64,000 nt of DNA from Diplonema japonicum (GCA_964019335.1 OZ025667.1:232501-296500); one strand, 5' to 3'; numbered from the stretch's first letter, positions 43,737-53,690 are shown. Notes: generated from the letters alone by a model not told the origin. Numbers and translations are program-made.

Positions 43737-44387
43737 ATGGACACACCGCCGGCTGTAATAGAATGCAGCCAAACGGAGACACCGGTGATCGACAGCCCGG
43801 TATGTAGAATGAATGAGGCAATCCAGGCACCACAGGAGAGGCGACAATATTCGACGCCAGTAAAGATGTTTGGTAGGAAGAGGGGTGGTGACGTGCTGAG
43901 GATCAAGACTACTGAGGAGGTAGAGGTGATAGAGGAGTTCTCCCCCGTGCGGCAGGACCTTCTTGATGCGTTGGAGAGGAGAGCGCAAACAGCACGCGTG
44001 ATGCCTACTGTCGTATCGCCTGTAAAAAGGCGGAGGGTGGCCACAAAGGAGCGCGCACGTCCCGCAAAAAAGGAAAATACCATTAGCCCATCCAAGCTGC
44101 GGGGCAAGGCGCGCTTGAAGCAGATCATCAACCTCGCAACAAAGGAACATACCTATACCGGGCTCGCTGCCCTCACAGCCCCCGATCCCACCATCGAGAA
44201 GGAACCTCTCAGCATCAACCTCATCACACAGTACTCTGACGACGATACAGATGAGTCACCCATCTCCACCCCCATCCCACCACCTCCCACCAAGGTGGGC
44301 AGTGCTGCTGCTCGTTCACTCCTTCAAAAGATGTCCACTAAGCAACGGCCTGTGGGGAGCGGCCCGCCCCTCCGCAACATAGAGTAG
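43737..44387 (+). CDS. Disordered basic protein, probably nuclear
   Basis: 216 aa from the ATG at 43737, placed just after a possible trans-splice AG (CACGACAG, then GAACG); an in-frame ATG at 43707 would add ten residues. Composition is Pro, Ser, Thr, Lys and Arg rich. There are several SP/TP sites (TPVKMFGRKR, FSPVRQDLL, VSPVKRRR, ISPSKL, SPISTPIP), resembling CDK targets, and basic clusters (PVKRRRVATKERARPAKK) that look like a bipartite nuclear signal. No folded domain is evident. A cell-cycle or chromatin role would be a guess. Confidence 0.6.
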   Translation: MDTPPAVIECSQTETPVIDSPVCRMNEAIQAPQERRQYSTPVKMFGRKRGGDVLRIKTTEEVEVIEEFSPVRQDLLDALERRAQTARVMPTVVSPVKRRRVATKERARPAKKENTISPSKLRGKARLKQIINLATKEHTYTGLAALTAPDPTIEKEPLSINLITQYSDDDTDESPISTPIPPPPTKVGSAAARSLLQKMSTKQRPVGSGPPLRNIE

Positions 44388-44518
44388 CTGTGCATAGTAA
44401 GTAGTTAGTTTGTAGAAGTATTTGTGTTACTAAAAAAAAAAACAGAAACAGCCCGTTGCGACACCTTGTAACCCCTTCAGATTAAGAAAACAAAAAAAAA
44501 AAAAAACAAAAAAAAAAA

Positions 44519-45787
44519 ATGCAGAGGTACAACGGTATTACTGACAACGTGCTGGACCTTGTGGGTGAGACGCCGCTTGTCCGTTTGAACCACCTCCCGA
44601 AGGAGCTTGGGCTTGAGTGCGAGGTGCTTGCCAAGTGTGAGTTCTTCAACCCCGGTACGCCCCCCCTTTTTTTTTTAAATATTTTTATTGTCTCCTAAAA
44701 AAGAAATAACCAAAAACAGGAGGGTCGATCAAGGACAGGATTGGGAGGCAGATGGTCCTCGACGCTGCGGAATCTGGCAAGATCAAGAAGGGCGACACGC
44801 TGGTGGAGCCCACATCAGGGAACACTGGGATCGGGATGTCGTTGGCCTGCGCAGTGGGCGGGTACAAGATGGTGGTCACGATGCCTGAGAAGATGTCGAA
44901 CGAGAAGATCAGTGTGATCAAGTCCCTCGGTGCAGAGGTCATCAGGACACCTAATGACGCAGCTTGGAACGACCCCAGGTCGCACATCAGCATCGCTATG
45001 AAGATGCAGGACGAGGACCCGAACACCCACGTCCTTGACCAGTACAAGAACCCGTCAAACCCTGGCGCGCACTACGACGGCACTGCCGAGGAGATCATCA
45101 GGCAGACAGGCGGCAAGGTGGACATGGTTGTCATGGGTGCAGGAACAGGTGGCACCATCACTGGTGTCGCAAAGAAAATGAAGGAAAAGATCCCTGATGT
45201 GAAGGTTGTGGGTGTTGACCCCAAGGGTTCCATCCTTGCCGAGGGCGGTGGTGAGGTCGGTGACATGTACCACGTGGAGGGCATTGGCTACGACTTCATC
45301 CCTGATGTGTTCGACAGGAGCCTTGTCGACGAATGGGTGAAGTCTGAGGACAAGCTCTCCTTTGAGCTTTCCAGGAAGCTCATTGCCATGGAAGGTCTCC
45401 TTGTCGGAGGGTCTGCTGGTGCTGCTATGGTATTTTTTTTTCTCAAAAGAAGAAATTTTAATTTTTTTTTTGTAACAGAGCGGTGTTCTTTCCGCAGCTA
45501 AGAAGCTCGGAAAGGATCAGAGGTGCGTGGTCGTCTTCTCAGATGGTATTCGTAACTATCTTACTAAGTTCGTTGATGATGATTGGATGAAGGAGAACAA
45601 GCTGATGGAGGGGGAGCCTGAGAGGTTGACATATGACTCTCAGACAAAGAAAATTAGGTATGGAGGGAGAAAATTTAAAACAAGAATAATAAAAAAAAAA
45701 AAGATAATAAAAAAAAAAAAAAAAAAAAAAAAAAGTGAGCTCGAGGCTGAGATCGCTGCTCTTAAGGCGGCCCAGGCCAAGGCGTAA
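44519..45787 (+). CDS. CBS: Cystathionine beta-synthase, catalytic core (4 exons)
   Basis: 358 aa from exons 44519-44654, 44720-45429, 45479-45657 and 45736-45787; introns 65, 49 and 78 nt. PLP-dependent fold type II. FFNPGGSIKDRIG, rebuilt across intron 1, contains the Schiff-base lysine; EPTSGNTGIGMSLA and GTGGTITG bind substrate and PLP phosphate. VEGIGYDFIP and RCVVVFSDGIRNYLTKF are diagnostic of CBS rather than cysteine synthase. The enzyme condenses serine (or another activated serine) with homocysteine to cystathionine. It lacks the haem-binding N-terminus and the regulatory CBS-domain pair of the human enzyme, ending soon after the core in a short helix. The third intron is 78 nt and stop-free, so unspliced mRNA would add 26 Lys-rich residues. 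Confidence 0.9.
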
Positions 45788-47757
45788 AAAAAGAGAGAAA
45801 AAAAAAGGGAAAAAAAAAAGCCGTTATAAAAAAAGATTTAAATACAAAACGAAAAAAAACACCCCCCCAAATAAAAAAAGAATGAGAATAATTGTTATTT
45901 ATGATGATTTTTCTTTCTCTCTTTTTTTTTTTAAAGGTTATCCCCTCCCCCATTTTTTTATTATCGCATTTTTTTCGAAATACAGCAAAACGTTCCCCCC
46001 GTCCCCCGCCCCCTTTTTTTTTGAGTTTTCTAGAGAAAAAGGGGGGTTGCCGGAACCAGTTATATTCTGCAGGTTTTTTAACAGGCACATCCGGTGGCTT
46101 TTTCTTTTGTTTTGAAAAAGAAAAAAAAAAAATACTTTTCTTTCTAAAGTGGGAAGAAAAAAGGATTTCTTTTTATTTTTGTTTTATTTCCTTTCGCATG
46201 AGGAGTGCTAAGTATCACCGCCTCCTTTCATTTTTTTTTTTTTTTCCTTTTTCCCATCGACGCTATCTATTCTTCTTTTCTTGACAGAATTTGAGAAGAG
46301 GACAGGAGAAGGGGGGGGGAAAAAAAGAGAAAAAAAAGAAAAAAAAGAAACAAGACGCAGCGAAGGAGAATAACAAGGAGGAGAAGAGGAAAAAAAAAAA
46401 GAAAGAAAGAAGAAAAAAAGCAATATTGGAATACGAGGATAAGCAGAAAAAAGACAGAACATAGCCCCTGGGGAGTTAGCCCTATTCATCCCTAGGGTTT
46501 TTCCCCTTGTTCTCTTTTTGCTGTTCATGTTGATTTTTTTTTTCTTTTCTTTCCTCTTTATTTATTATTTTTTTTTGCTGCTGTTTTTTTTTTTTCTTTC
46601 TTTTTTTTTTTTGGTGCTTTTCTCTCTAAACCAATTGTTTTAAAGATGGGGAATAAGAAAATAAACAAAGGAAGAAATAAAAAAGAGAAAAGGGAGAGCA
46701 GTTAAGCAGAGGAAAGAAGGAAGTTTCCTTTTGAAGGAAAAAGAAAAAGAAGAAGGGGGGGGGGGGGGGGGGGAACAGTGGGGGGTGGTTGGTGGGTTTT
46801 TTCTTATTTTTTTTTTCAAAAAGAGGCTCTTTTTTTGAAAAAAAAAGAGAAAAATAAAGCGGGGGGTGGCCGGTTACAGAAGCGGACTATGATAGTTCCC
46901 TTCAGGGTGCGCATTGGATTGAGGGGGGTGGCTGGTATTGGTGCTGGTGTGGCCGCTTTTTTTGCATTTTTTCTATTTTTTTTTTCTTTCCTTCTTTCAT
47001 GGCCGTTACTTGGGGGGTGGTTGGTTTTTTGGCGGATCGTGGGGGGTGGCTGGTGGTAGTCCAACTGCTTTTTTTAAAACAAAAAGAATCGAACGAAAAA
47101 AAAAAAGAATGAAGGAAACATATGTTTTTATGAGTCACCATGTGTGGATTTTTTACATTTCTTTTTACAAGATTTTGTTAATTTTATTTTTTATTTCTTC
47201 TCCCTCTCCCCCTATACCCACAGTCTTGCTCTTTTTGTTATTTTGTGGGCCGAACTACAGAGTTCAAAAAACGAAAAAAAGAAAATTTAAATAAAAAAAA
47301 GAAAAACAAAGAAACTTCCTAGTTCAATTTTTCATACTTCCCTTCTTTACCCCTGTTTTCTTTTTGATTTTGTTTTGGTGGAGAGGCGGGAAGCCAAGGA
47401 AAAAAAAAAAAAAAAGAAATCTCATTACTACGTATTTGTTTTTGCAGGGCGCCGCCAACACCGGCCTCCTTTAACTCATATATATTTGTTTTTCTTTTGC
47501 TCCCCACCCTCTCTCCTTTGTTTTTTTCTTTGTTTTTTTTTTCCTTTTTTTACTCCCTCTTCTCTTTTTTCTCCCTTTTTTCTTTTTGCGGTTTTCCGTT
47601 CCCTTTCGCTTCCCTTCCCCTTGTTACGGTTTTTTTACGCTTTTTCTTTTTTCCTTAATAAAAACCTTCCAAGAAAAAAAAAAGAAAGAGAAAAACACGA
47701 AAATATAGGGCAAAACACACACACACACATACATAACAAAAGAAAGACGAAAGAAAA
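45788..47757. other. Long intergenic with G-rich repeat cluster
   Basis: About 2 kb of A-, T-, C- and G-runs, including G19 at 46755-46773 and five copies of a GGGGGGTGG-type motif at 46780-47057. A possible T-rich/AG acceptor lies near 47446. Frames are Phe/Lys-rich artefacts; I support no gene. Confidence 0.6.
46780..47057 (+). repeat. Five dispersed copies of GGGGGGTGGYYGGT
   Basis: Copies start at 46780, 46861, 46923, 47012 and 47041. The core is invariant apart from C/T at two positions. Each copy carries three G-groups, and neighbouring copies could together form G-quadruplex structures. Spacing is irregular (81, 62, 89 and 29 bases), and the sequence between copies is unrelated. Confidence 0.8.
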
Positions 47758-48855
47758 ATGCAAAACGGAAAGTACAAAAGAAAGCGGGTCCTCACCGAAG
47801 ATGAGTACGAACAGAAGTTGAAAGGGATCATCACCCGAGATTACTTCCCAGGTCTGTTGGAGCTGCGGAAAGAGGAGAAACTATTAACAGAAGGAGAGCG
47901 TGCACTGGGTGATATCGAGAAAAGAATTCTAGGAGGAGAACCAAATACAGGACTAGAAGAAGAAACGGAAGAACCTGTAGCAGACATCCCCAAGGAGACC
48001 TTAGGAGAGTTCATCACCTCCGCCGTGTCAGAGGAGGACGTCTCCTTCGATATGTTGATGCAAAACGACAAAGAAGAGCATAAAAGAAAATGGGCATGGT
48101 GTTACAAGGGCGACATCAACACCAGCGCTCTCATCAACGGCCCCACGCAGGGCTTGAAGCTTCTTGCCGATGGGTCCCACGCCTCTGCCACATCAGCAAC
48201 CTACACCATCGAAGCCAACCCTTCCGGCACAACAGGCGGACTTCTTATAACAACTGCGAAGTCAGGAGCATCCGGCAAGGTGAGCACCAGCATGGGCCCT
48301 CCAAAGGCGATTAACAAGGCGGGGACTCGTTTTGAAGAACACACCACCTCGAAGAAAAAAAAGTTGAAGAAGAGGCCGCCCATGGAAATGCGGATAGGCG
48401 AGAAACGCGATTTGGTTGCCACTCCAGTTATCGAACCAGGTGACTCGCCCTTCGTGACGTGGGGTGAACTGGACGCAACACCGCTTGTTCTTGATACTGA
48501 TAAGGATGAGGCAGCAGCTGTCACTTCGGGGCTCACCCTTCCTGAAGTGCGGGAACGTGAGATTCAAGGTAACAAGCTCATGGCACAGGCGAAGCGGAAG
48601 AAGGCATCGCGATCCCAGAACACCCCCCTCAAGGATAAGCTTCTAGCCTCGGTGGGGCTCACACCCCGCCCCACTACCTCCTCTTCTGTCCTTGCAGCGC
48701 TGACCCCTTCACGCACTGACATCTTCTCCAAGGGCAACGCGTACAAGGCCACCCCACGACGGCCTAGCACCGCCCGTGCCACGCCAAAGAGCACCCCACG
48801 CAGCACACCCATCCGCAAGAAGTCCTCCATCACAGACGACCTCTTGGAGATTTGA
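47758..48855 (+). CDS. ESS2: ESS2/DGCR14 splicing-associated nuclear protein
   Basis: 365 aa. The opening KRKRVLTEDEYEQKLKGII and ITRDYFPGLLEL match the conserved N-terminus of the ESS2 (DGCR14, Bis1) family, and TWGELDATPLVL matches its central signature. A TP-rich basic tail (TPRRPSTARATPKSTPRSTP) follows. Family members associate with the spliceosomal C complex in the nucleus; that role is known for the family and inferred here. The length is slightly below that of animal orthologues (about 470). No intron required. The ATG follows a short CA-dinucleotide leader. Confidence 0.85.
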   Translation: MQNGKYKRKRVLTEDEYEQKLKGIITRDYFPGLLELRKEEKLLTEGERALGDIEKRILGGEPNTGLEEETEEPVADIPKETLGEFITSAVSEEDVSFDMLMQNDKEEHKRKWAWCYKGDINTSALINGPTQGLKLLADGSHASATSATYTIEANPSGTTGGLLITTAKSGASGKVSTSMGPPKAINKAGTRFEEHTTSKKKKLKKRPPMEMRIGEKRDLVATPVIEPGDSPFVTWGELDATPLVLDTDKDEAAAVTSGLTLPEVREREIQGNKLMAQAKRKKASRSQNTPLKDKLLASVGLTPRPTTSSSVLAALTPSRTDIFSKGNAYKATPRRPSTARATPKSTPRSTPIRKKSSITDDLLEI

Positions 48856-48970
48856 GGCTTTCAGCCTTGTCATTTTTTTTTTTTTTTTTTGCCATCGCTT
48901 TTTTTTCTCCTTCTTTTTCTATGTTTTATAAGATTCATTAACTTTATCAATGCAGGTATTCAAGTGAACG

Positions 48971-49813
48971 ATGCCTCATGGTGGACTGAAACAGCTTGCT
49001 AAGGGCTTGCAAGGGAAGCAGAGCAAGAAGAAAGTGAAGGGTATCGGGAAGCCCAAAGGAGCTGCCAAGATGCTGAGATACAGAGACGCACCTGTCGCAA
49101 AGAAGGTCGTCGAGGTAGCGAAGAAGAAGCTGACAAAGAAGCAACGAGTGGATTCAAAAGCACAGCTGTACCCGGAAGACAGGAGGCTGCTGCTGGTTGG
49201 GGAGGGAGACTTCTCCTTTTGCAGGTCGCTGGTGAAGATGAGGGGGAACGGGTACGGCATCGTCGCGACAGCGCTGGACACAGCAGAGCAGTTGAAGAAG
49301 AAGTACAAACACTGTGCTGAGAACATCAGCGAGTCTGAGGAGGCTGGGGCGGTGGTGCTGACGGGCGTAGATGGGACACAGCTGCATAAGAACCCATCAC
49401 TGACAGACACGGAAACAATTATTTTCAACTTTCCACACACAGGATGCGGCATCAAGGATAAGACGAAGAACGTGGCACTACACAAGAAACTGATGCTGGA
49501 CTTCTTCAACTCAGCCAAACAGCTTGTCCCTCGTGAGGGCGAAATACATGTGACGCTCAAAAGAGGCGAGCCCTATGACTCGTGGGGTATAGCAAAGCTC
49601 GCCCGTGATGCACACCTCGTCCGGAAAGCTGTCTACCCCTTCGACCCCGACATGTTCCCTGGCTATGCACACTGCAAGACCGCAGGGACCCCAGGCGAGG
49701 TGGGCGACAACTCTATCATTGCGAAGTACGGTGCGAGAATCTGGGTGTTCGTACACGAGAGGGAGGAAGATGAGGACGGCGACGTGTCGGGATCAGACTC
49801 TGATGAAGAGTAA
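48971..49813 (+). CDS. BMT5: BMT5-like 25S rRNA (uridine-N3) methyltransferase
   Basis: 280 aa. LLLVGEGDFSFCRSL (about residue 73) and IIFNFPHTGCGIKDK are the hallmark motifs of the DUF2431/BMT5 family. They form the Rossmann fold and SAM-binding edge. A Lys-rich N-terminus (about 1-55) fits nucleolar targeting and rRNA contact; the tail is acidic. Yeast Bmt5 methylates U2634 of 25S rRNA. A candidate trans-splice acceptor (ATCAATGCAG at 48946-48955) lies 15 bases before the ATG. The assignment to subfamily is by motif only. Confidence 0.87.
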   Translation: MPHGGLKQLAKGLQGKQSKKKVKGIGKPKGAAKMLRYRDAPVAKKVVEVAKKKLTKKQRVDSKAQLYPEDRRLLLVGEGDFSFCRSLVKMRGNGYGIVATALDTAEQLKKKYKHCAENISESEEAGAVVLTGVDGTQLHKNPSLTDTETIIFNFPHTGCGIKDKTKNVALHKKLMLDFFNSAKQLVPREGEIHVTLKRGEPYDSWGIAKLARDAHLVRKAVYPFDPDMFPGYAHCKTAGTPGEVGDNSIIAKYGARIWVFVHEREEDEDGDVSGSDSDEE

Positions 49814-49895
49814 AGGAGTCATCATTTCCGTTTGTTATGTTCTTAACTTTGATAACATTGAGCATTCACCTTTTGCAGTTTACATACACATCAAC

Positions 49896-50552
49896 ATGGT
49901 GGTAGACACTACATGTGACCTTCAGAACACCGCGCAGGCTCCGGCTTACGCACACATGCCGCCGAACTCGACATTCCAGCAAGGTCTAGTGATCCGCTCA
50001 GGCGACTACGACAAAGCATGCATCGGGTCATGCATCTGCCCTCTCTGCGGTGTGTGTGGGACGTACATGTGCTGTGCGACGCCAAGCGGGAAGCATGGGA
50101 TGGCACAGGGTGCGAAGATCGGTCTGGCCGTCGCCTCGCTCTTCACCTTCATTGTTGCGATCCTCGTTGTCAGCAAGGCTGTGACGTGCAAGGATGCGAT
50201 GACAGGGACGAACACCGATTATGATGATTGTGTTGACATTTCTGGTGCCGTGTGGAACGCCACGTCTAACGAGTGCAACTTCAATGGGAACTGCCCCAGC
50301 AAGTATTCCTTTCGGAACACCACAAAGGACGGTGTCCTTGGGTGGTGTGAGTCCACTGACCACTGGACCTGTCTCGGGCAGCAGTCCAAGGTCCAGCCGT
50401 GGGTCACCACAGCCATTTACATCATCCTCTCTCTTGTCGCAGCTCACTTTGCGAAGAAGTTTTACGAGGAGAGGGTTGCCGCCAGCAACCAGGGGCCAGC
50501 TGTTGCAGTTTATGGTACACCTGTGCAACCAGCCTACGAGCAACAGGTTTAG
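49896..50552 (+). CDS. Two-TM cysteine-rich protein, family copy 1
   Basis: 218 aa. The N-terminal 31 residues are unique to this copy. The constant core begins at LVIRSGDYDKACIG. A cysteine cluster (CIGSCICPLCGVCGTYMCC) lies just before TM1 (about 76-97, IGLAVASLFTFIVAILVV). A loop with conserved cysteines and sequons (NAT, NTT) follows, then TM2 (about 170-190, YIILSLVAAHFA) and a short tail (YGTPVQPAYEQQV). There is no signal peptide; the cluster next to TM1 could be palmitoylated, and the glycosylatable loop would be extracellular or luminal. I recognise no family. An AG at 49876-49877 (CCTTTTGCAG) is the likely trans-splice site. Confidence 0.75.
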   Translation: MVVDTTCDLQNTAQAPAYAHMPPNSTFQQGLVIRSGDYDKACIGSCICPLCGVCGTYMCCATPSGKHGMAQGAKIGLAVASLFTFIVAILVVSKAVTCKDAMTGTNTDYDDCVDISGAVWNATSNECNFNGNCPSKYSFRNTTKDGVLGWCESTDHWTCLGQQSKVQPWVTTAIYIILSLVAAHFAKKFYEERVAASNQGPAVAVYGTPVQPAYEQQV

Positions 50553-51134
50553 TTACCTAGTTTATTGCTTGTGGATGTCCCAAATCATGGGTTTCTTTTT
50601 TACCTCTTATATTTCTTGTTTACACCTCAATGTTATCCCTAGCTCTAACTCACTGAAACTTAAAAAGAAAAATACGATTTTAAAAGCAGTGGATTATGAC
50701 ATTGCTCTTTAATTATTCGTCCCTGTATTCGCTCCTGGTCTTTTAGTACCACACATCTAGCTTTTATCTCTTTCTCCCATCTCACGGTTCCATGTATACA
50801 GAATTGCGTGTTTTTTTTTTCCCCTTTTTTATGAGAAATGAAGTTCCTTTTCTCAGTGACAAAAACAACCTTTTCACCTTGTGGAACTGTGAAGGTCGGC
50901 GTGTGTTATACGCCGCTGATAAAAAGTAGGGTCCCCTTTAACAACTACGACTTGTCTTTACAAAAGGGGGGGATGGTGGCAACGTGTTTCGGGTTCTGAA
51001 CCCACCCGACACTAGCAAAGCCGAAGGTAAGTCGTTTCTATTCTTCCTCTTCTCATCATAATGTCTTTCTTTGTTTCAACAAGAGAGCTGTCCCAATGCT
51101 ATCCACCGTACCACAGATCTGTCAGTACCAATAA
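50553..51134. other. Spacer between two-TM copies 1 and 2
   Basis: Mixed composition, fewer homopolymers than elsewhere. No coding sequence or RNA gene is recognisable. A small inverted repeat, GGGTTCTGAACCC, is at 50989-51001. Confidence 0.5.
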
Positions 51135-51746
51135 ATGACATACGAGTCGATTCAACAGCCTCAGGCAGGTGGACAGGGCCTTGTGATCCGCTCAGGCGAC
51201 TACGACAAAGCATGCATCGGATCATGCATCTGCCCTCTCTGCGGTGTGTGTGGGACGTACATGTGCTGTGCGACGCCAAGCGGGAAGCATGGGATGGCAC
51301 AGGGTGCGAAGATCGGTCTGGCCGTCGCCTCGCTCTTCACCTTCATTGTTGCGATCCTCGTTGTCAGCAAGGCTGTGACGTGCAAGGATGCGATGACAGG
51401 GACGAACACCGGTTATGATGATTGTGTTGACATTTCTGGTGCCGTGTGGAACGCCACGTCTGAGGAGTGCAACTTCAATGGGAACTGCCCCAGCAAGTAT
51501 TCCTTTCGGAACACCACAAAGGACGGTGTCCTTGGGTGGTGTGAGTCCACTGACCACTGGACCTGTCTCGGGCAGCAGTCCAAGGTCCAGCCGTGGGTCA
51601 CCACAGCCATTTACATCATCCTCTCTCTTGTCGCAGCTCACTTTGCGAAGAAGTTTTACGAGGAGAGGGTTGCCGCCAGCAACCAAGGGCCAGCTGTTGA
51701 AGTTTATGGTACACCTGTGCAACCAGCTTATGAGCAGCGGGTCTAA
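51135..51746 (+). CDS. Two-TM cysteine-rich protein, family copy 2
   Basis: 203 aa. The unique leader is short (MTYESIQQPQAGGQG), then the core from LVIRSGDYDK on is almost base-identical to copy 1, with only a handful of substitutions (for example NEC to EEC, D to G before YDDC). The cysteine cluster, both TM segments and the YGTPVQPAYEQ tail are all intact. Divergence resumes abruptly both before the core and after the stop. This suggests that the core is being copied between family members. Confidence 0.75.
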   Translation: MTYESIQQPQAGGQGLVIRSGDYDKACIGSCICPLCGVCGTYMCCATPSGKHGMAQGAKIGLAVASLFTFIVAILVVSKAVTCKDAMTGTNTGYDDCVDISGAVWNATSEECNFNGNCPSKYSFRNTTKDGVLGWCESTDHWTCLGQQSKVQPWVTTAIYIILSLVAAHFAKKFYEERVAASNQGPAVEVYGTPVQPAYEQRV

Positions 51747-52301
51747 GCAAGGTTTTTATGTTTCACCCATCCGCACACCGAAATTTATCAGATTTTATTT
51801 ACTCCTATCTTGAACCTGAGCTCTCTCCTTACCTTTACCCTACACAAGGGTGGCAGCTGTGTCAAACACTGCACTTCCCCATAAAGAAGGGAGAAGGGGG
51901 GTAGATAAGTAGAGACGAGGGGGACGTTCCAAAAAAAAAAAAAAAAACAGGGACCTCCTTTATCTCATCTCTGTCTTATTTTATCCTCTCACTATGTTCT
52001 CTCCAATGTTACCCCTAGCCTTCACTTTCTTGCCGGTAGCCAGGCACGCACACCACACCGATGCTCCCCCGTAATGTCCGTTTGACTCAATGATTTCCAG
52101 CGCGCTCTAGGCCTTTGTGGGCATACAGAACAGCGCCGGTAGTCATATGGAAGAGCGAATTGTATGGACAAAAAATAAATCGTTGGAAGCATGCCCACGG
52201 CAAAACGCAAGCTTTTCTTCTCAATTTCTTCTTGCTTCCCCGTTCTCTACTTTATGCAGCTTGTGCCGAGTAAGAAATGGATCAGCTTTGTTTTCTCTTC
52301 A
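51747..52301. other. Spacer before the two-TM pseudogene
   Basis: Contains an A17 run near 51931-51947. No gene recognised. Confidence 0.45.
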
Positions 52302-52516
52302 CTTCAATGGGAACTGCTGGTGTCCTTGGGTGGTGTGAGTCCACTGACCACTGGACCTGTCTCGGGCAGTCGTGATGGCCATTTACATTGTCATCTCTCT
52401 TGTCGCTGCATGTTATGTAAAGAGTTTTACGAGGAGAGAGCAGCCGCTAGACGTCAAGAGGCAACTTCACCTGTTCAAGGCACACCTGTGCAGCCTGCTA
52501 TGCTCAGCAGGTCTAG
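52302..52516 (+). pseudogene. Two-TM family pseudogene (3' fragment of the core)
   Basis: Matches the core from TTCAATGGGAACTGC to the family's end (CTCAGCAGGTCTAG). The 5' half is missing, and there are two internal deletions: one removes the CPSKYSF segment and one the QSKVQPWVT segment. The remaining parts fall in different frames, so no family protein can be made. The matching 3' end (ATGCTCAGCAGGTC) is most like copy 5. Confidence 0.8.
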
Positions 52517-52652
52517 ATGCAGGTTTGTCGGGTAAAGGAAAGCAAAGTTTCCCCCCCCTTCTTAATTCCTGTTTTTTTTTCCCTCCCATTTTTTTGTGTT
52601 GTTACATTGCATTGCCGCACAACAAAAAGGTTTTTTATTAAACCGTTCAAAG

Positions 52653-53297
52653 ATGACGATCGAGAGCTCTGTTCAGCCTCAAGCAGTGGTACCTCTGCCC
52701 ATTGCCACCAACAGCGAAGATGTGAAGTTTGAAATATATGCAGAAGACTACACAAAGGCGTGCGTGGGGTCTGCAATCTGCCCCTTCTTCGGTGTGTGCG
52801 CTACCTTTGTATGCTGTTCCACGCCAAGCGGAAAACATGGGATGGCACAAGGGACTAAATACGGATTTTTTGTAGTCGCGCTCTTTACCTTCCTCATTGC
52901 CATTTTGGTGACCAGCAAGGCTGTGACGTGCAAGGACCCGATGACAGGGAAAAACACCAAAGAGAAGCCTTGCCTTGATGTAAAGAATGCGGTGTGGAAC
53001 AGCACGTCTAACGAGTGTGACTTCAATGGGAACTGCCCCAGCAAGTATTCCTTTCAGAACACCATGAAGGACGGTGTCCTTGGGTGGTGTAAGTCCACTG
53101 ACCACTGGACCTGTCTCGGGCAGCAGTCCAAGGTCCAGCCGTGGGTCACAGGAGTCATCTACGCAGTGCTCTGCTTCGTCGCAGCTCACTTCTCAAAACG
53201 ATACCACGAAGCGAGGCTCATCGCCATCATGAACTCCGACCAAGCACAGCCCATGTACGGCACACCTGTGCAACCAGCTTATGAGCAACAGGTTTAG
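52653..53297 (+). CDS. Two-TM cysteine-rich protein, diverged family copy 4
   Basis: 214 aa from the ATG at 52653; the frame is open upstream to 52596, but the codons there are unlike the family. The same layout is kept: leader, cysteine cluster (ACVGSAICPFFGVCATFVCC, with some cysteines replaced), TM1 (FFVVALFTFLIAILVTS), loop and TM2 (VIYAVLCFVAAHFS). The tail is nearly identical (YGTPVQPAYEQQV). The stretch from CPSKYSF to QSKVQPWVT is close to the other copies at DNA level, while the first 100 residues are strongly diverged. Divergence is thus patchy, as expected of partial gene conversion. Confidence 0.75.
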   Translation: MTIESSVQPQAVVPLPIATNSEDVKFEIYAEDYTKACVGSAICPFFGVCATFVCCSTPSGKHGMAQGTKYGFFVVALFTFLIAILVTSKAVTCKDPMTGKNTKEKPCLDVKNAVWNSTSNECDFNGNCPSKYSFQNTMKDGVLGWCKSTDHWTCLGQQSKVQPWVTGVIYAVLCFVAAHFSKRYHEARLIAIMNSDQAQPMYGTPVQPAYEQQV

Positions 53298-53361
53298 GGA
53301 GATTGTGGCTCCTATTTTCTTATCGTGCCTTCTAACTTGGTTTTTTTTTTTTTTTTTTTTA

Positions 53362-53472
53362 ATGGAATTGAAAGCCGACTACAAGCGAGACCGCATCGCA
53401 CGACTCCGCAAGACGCTCACGGCCTCAATCAGGATGAAAGCAATGCTCCAGAAGGGGAGTATTAACAGATAG
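53362..53472 (+). CDS. Short ORF of 36 residues, doubtful
   Basis: An ATG directly after a T-run opens a short basic, helical peptide (MELKADYKRDRIARLRKTL and onward) ending in TAG. The composition is protein-like, but there is no homologue I recognise. It may be a real small gene, a fragment of a larger decayed gene, or chance. Confidence 0.2.
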   Translation: MELKADYKRDRIARLRKTLTASIRMKAMLQKGSINR

Positions 53473-53488
53473 ACCCCCCCCTCCCATA

Positions 53489-53525
53489 GGGCGGCCCTCT
53501 AGCGGGGGGCTTGTCCTGTACTTTT
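53489..53525. repeat. GGGCGGCCCTC...GTCCTGYACTTT motif, copy A
   Basis: GGGCGGCCCTCTAG followed by GTCCTGTACTTT and a T-run. A similar arrangement (GGGCGGCCCTCCAG, GTCCTGCACTTT) is at 56424-56460. Both copies sit a few hundred bases downstream of a two-TM gene. Confidence 0.5.
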
Positions 53526-53666
53526 TTTTTTTTGCCCTTTCCACGATGGTTTCAATACCTTAATTATAGGGGAACGGCAGATGTTTTCTTTGCTCCTCTT
53601 GGTAAGGAAATACGTGTCCCCCTCCCCCATTGGGGGATCTTTTTGTTCTATTTCTTTATCCACTTA

Positions 53667-53689
53667 CCCCCCCCCCCCCCCCCCCCCCC
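53667..53689. repeat. Poly-C tract (C23)
   Basis: A run of 23 C immediately before the inverted repeat at 53691. Confidence 0.9.
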
Positions 53690-53690
53690 A

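Noticed and set aside
46778-47294. Frames through the G-rich repeats
   Set aside because: They translate G- and T-runs into Gly/Trp/Phe; the region is better explained as a repeat cluster.
50018-50543. Recurring antisense frames opposite the two-TM genes (also at 51222 and 55573)
   Set aside because: They recur only because the sense DNA is nearly identical; they contain no independent features.
50981-51006. Small palindrome GGGTTCTGAACCC as a tRNA T-arm
   Set aside because: No acceptor, D or anticodon arms flank it.
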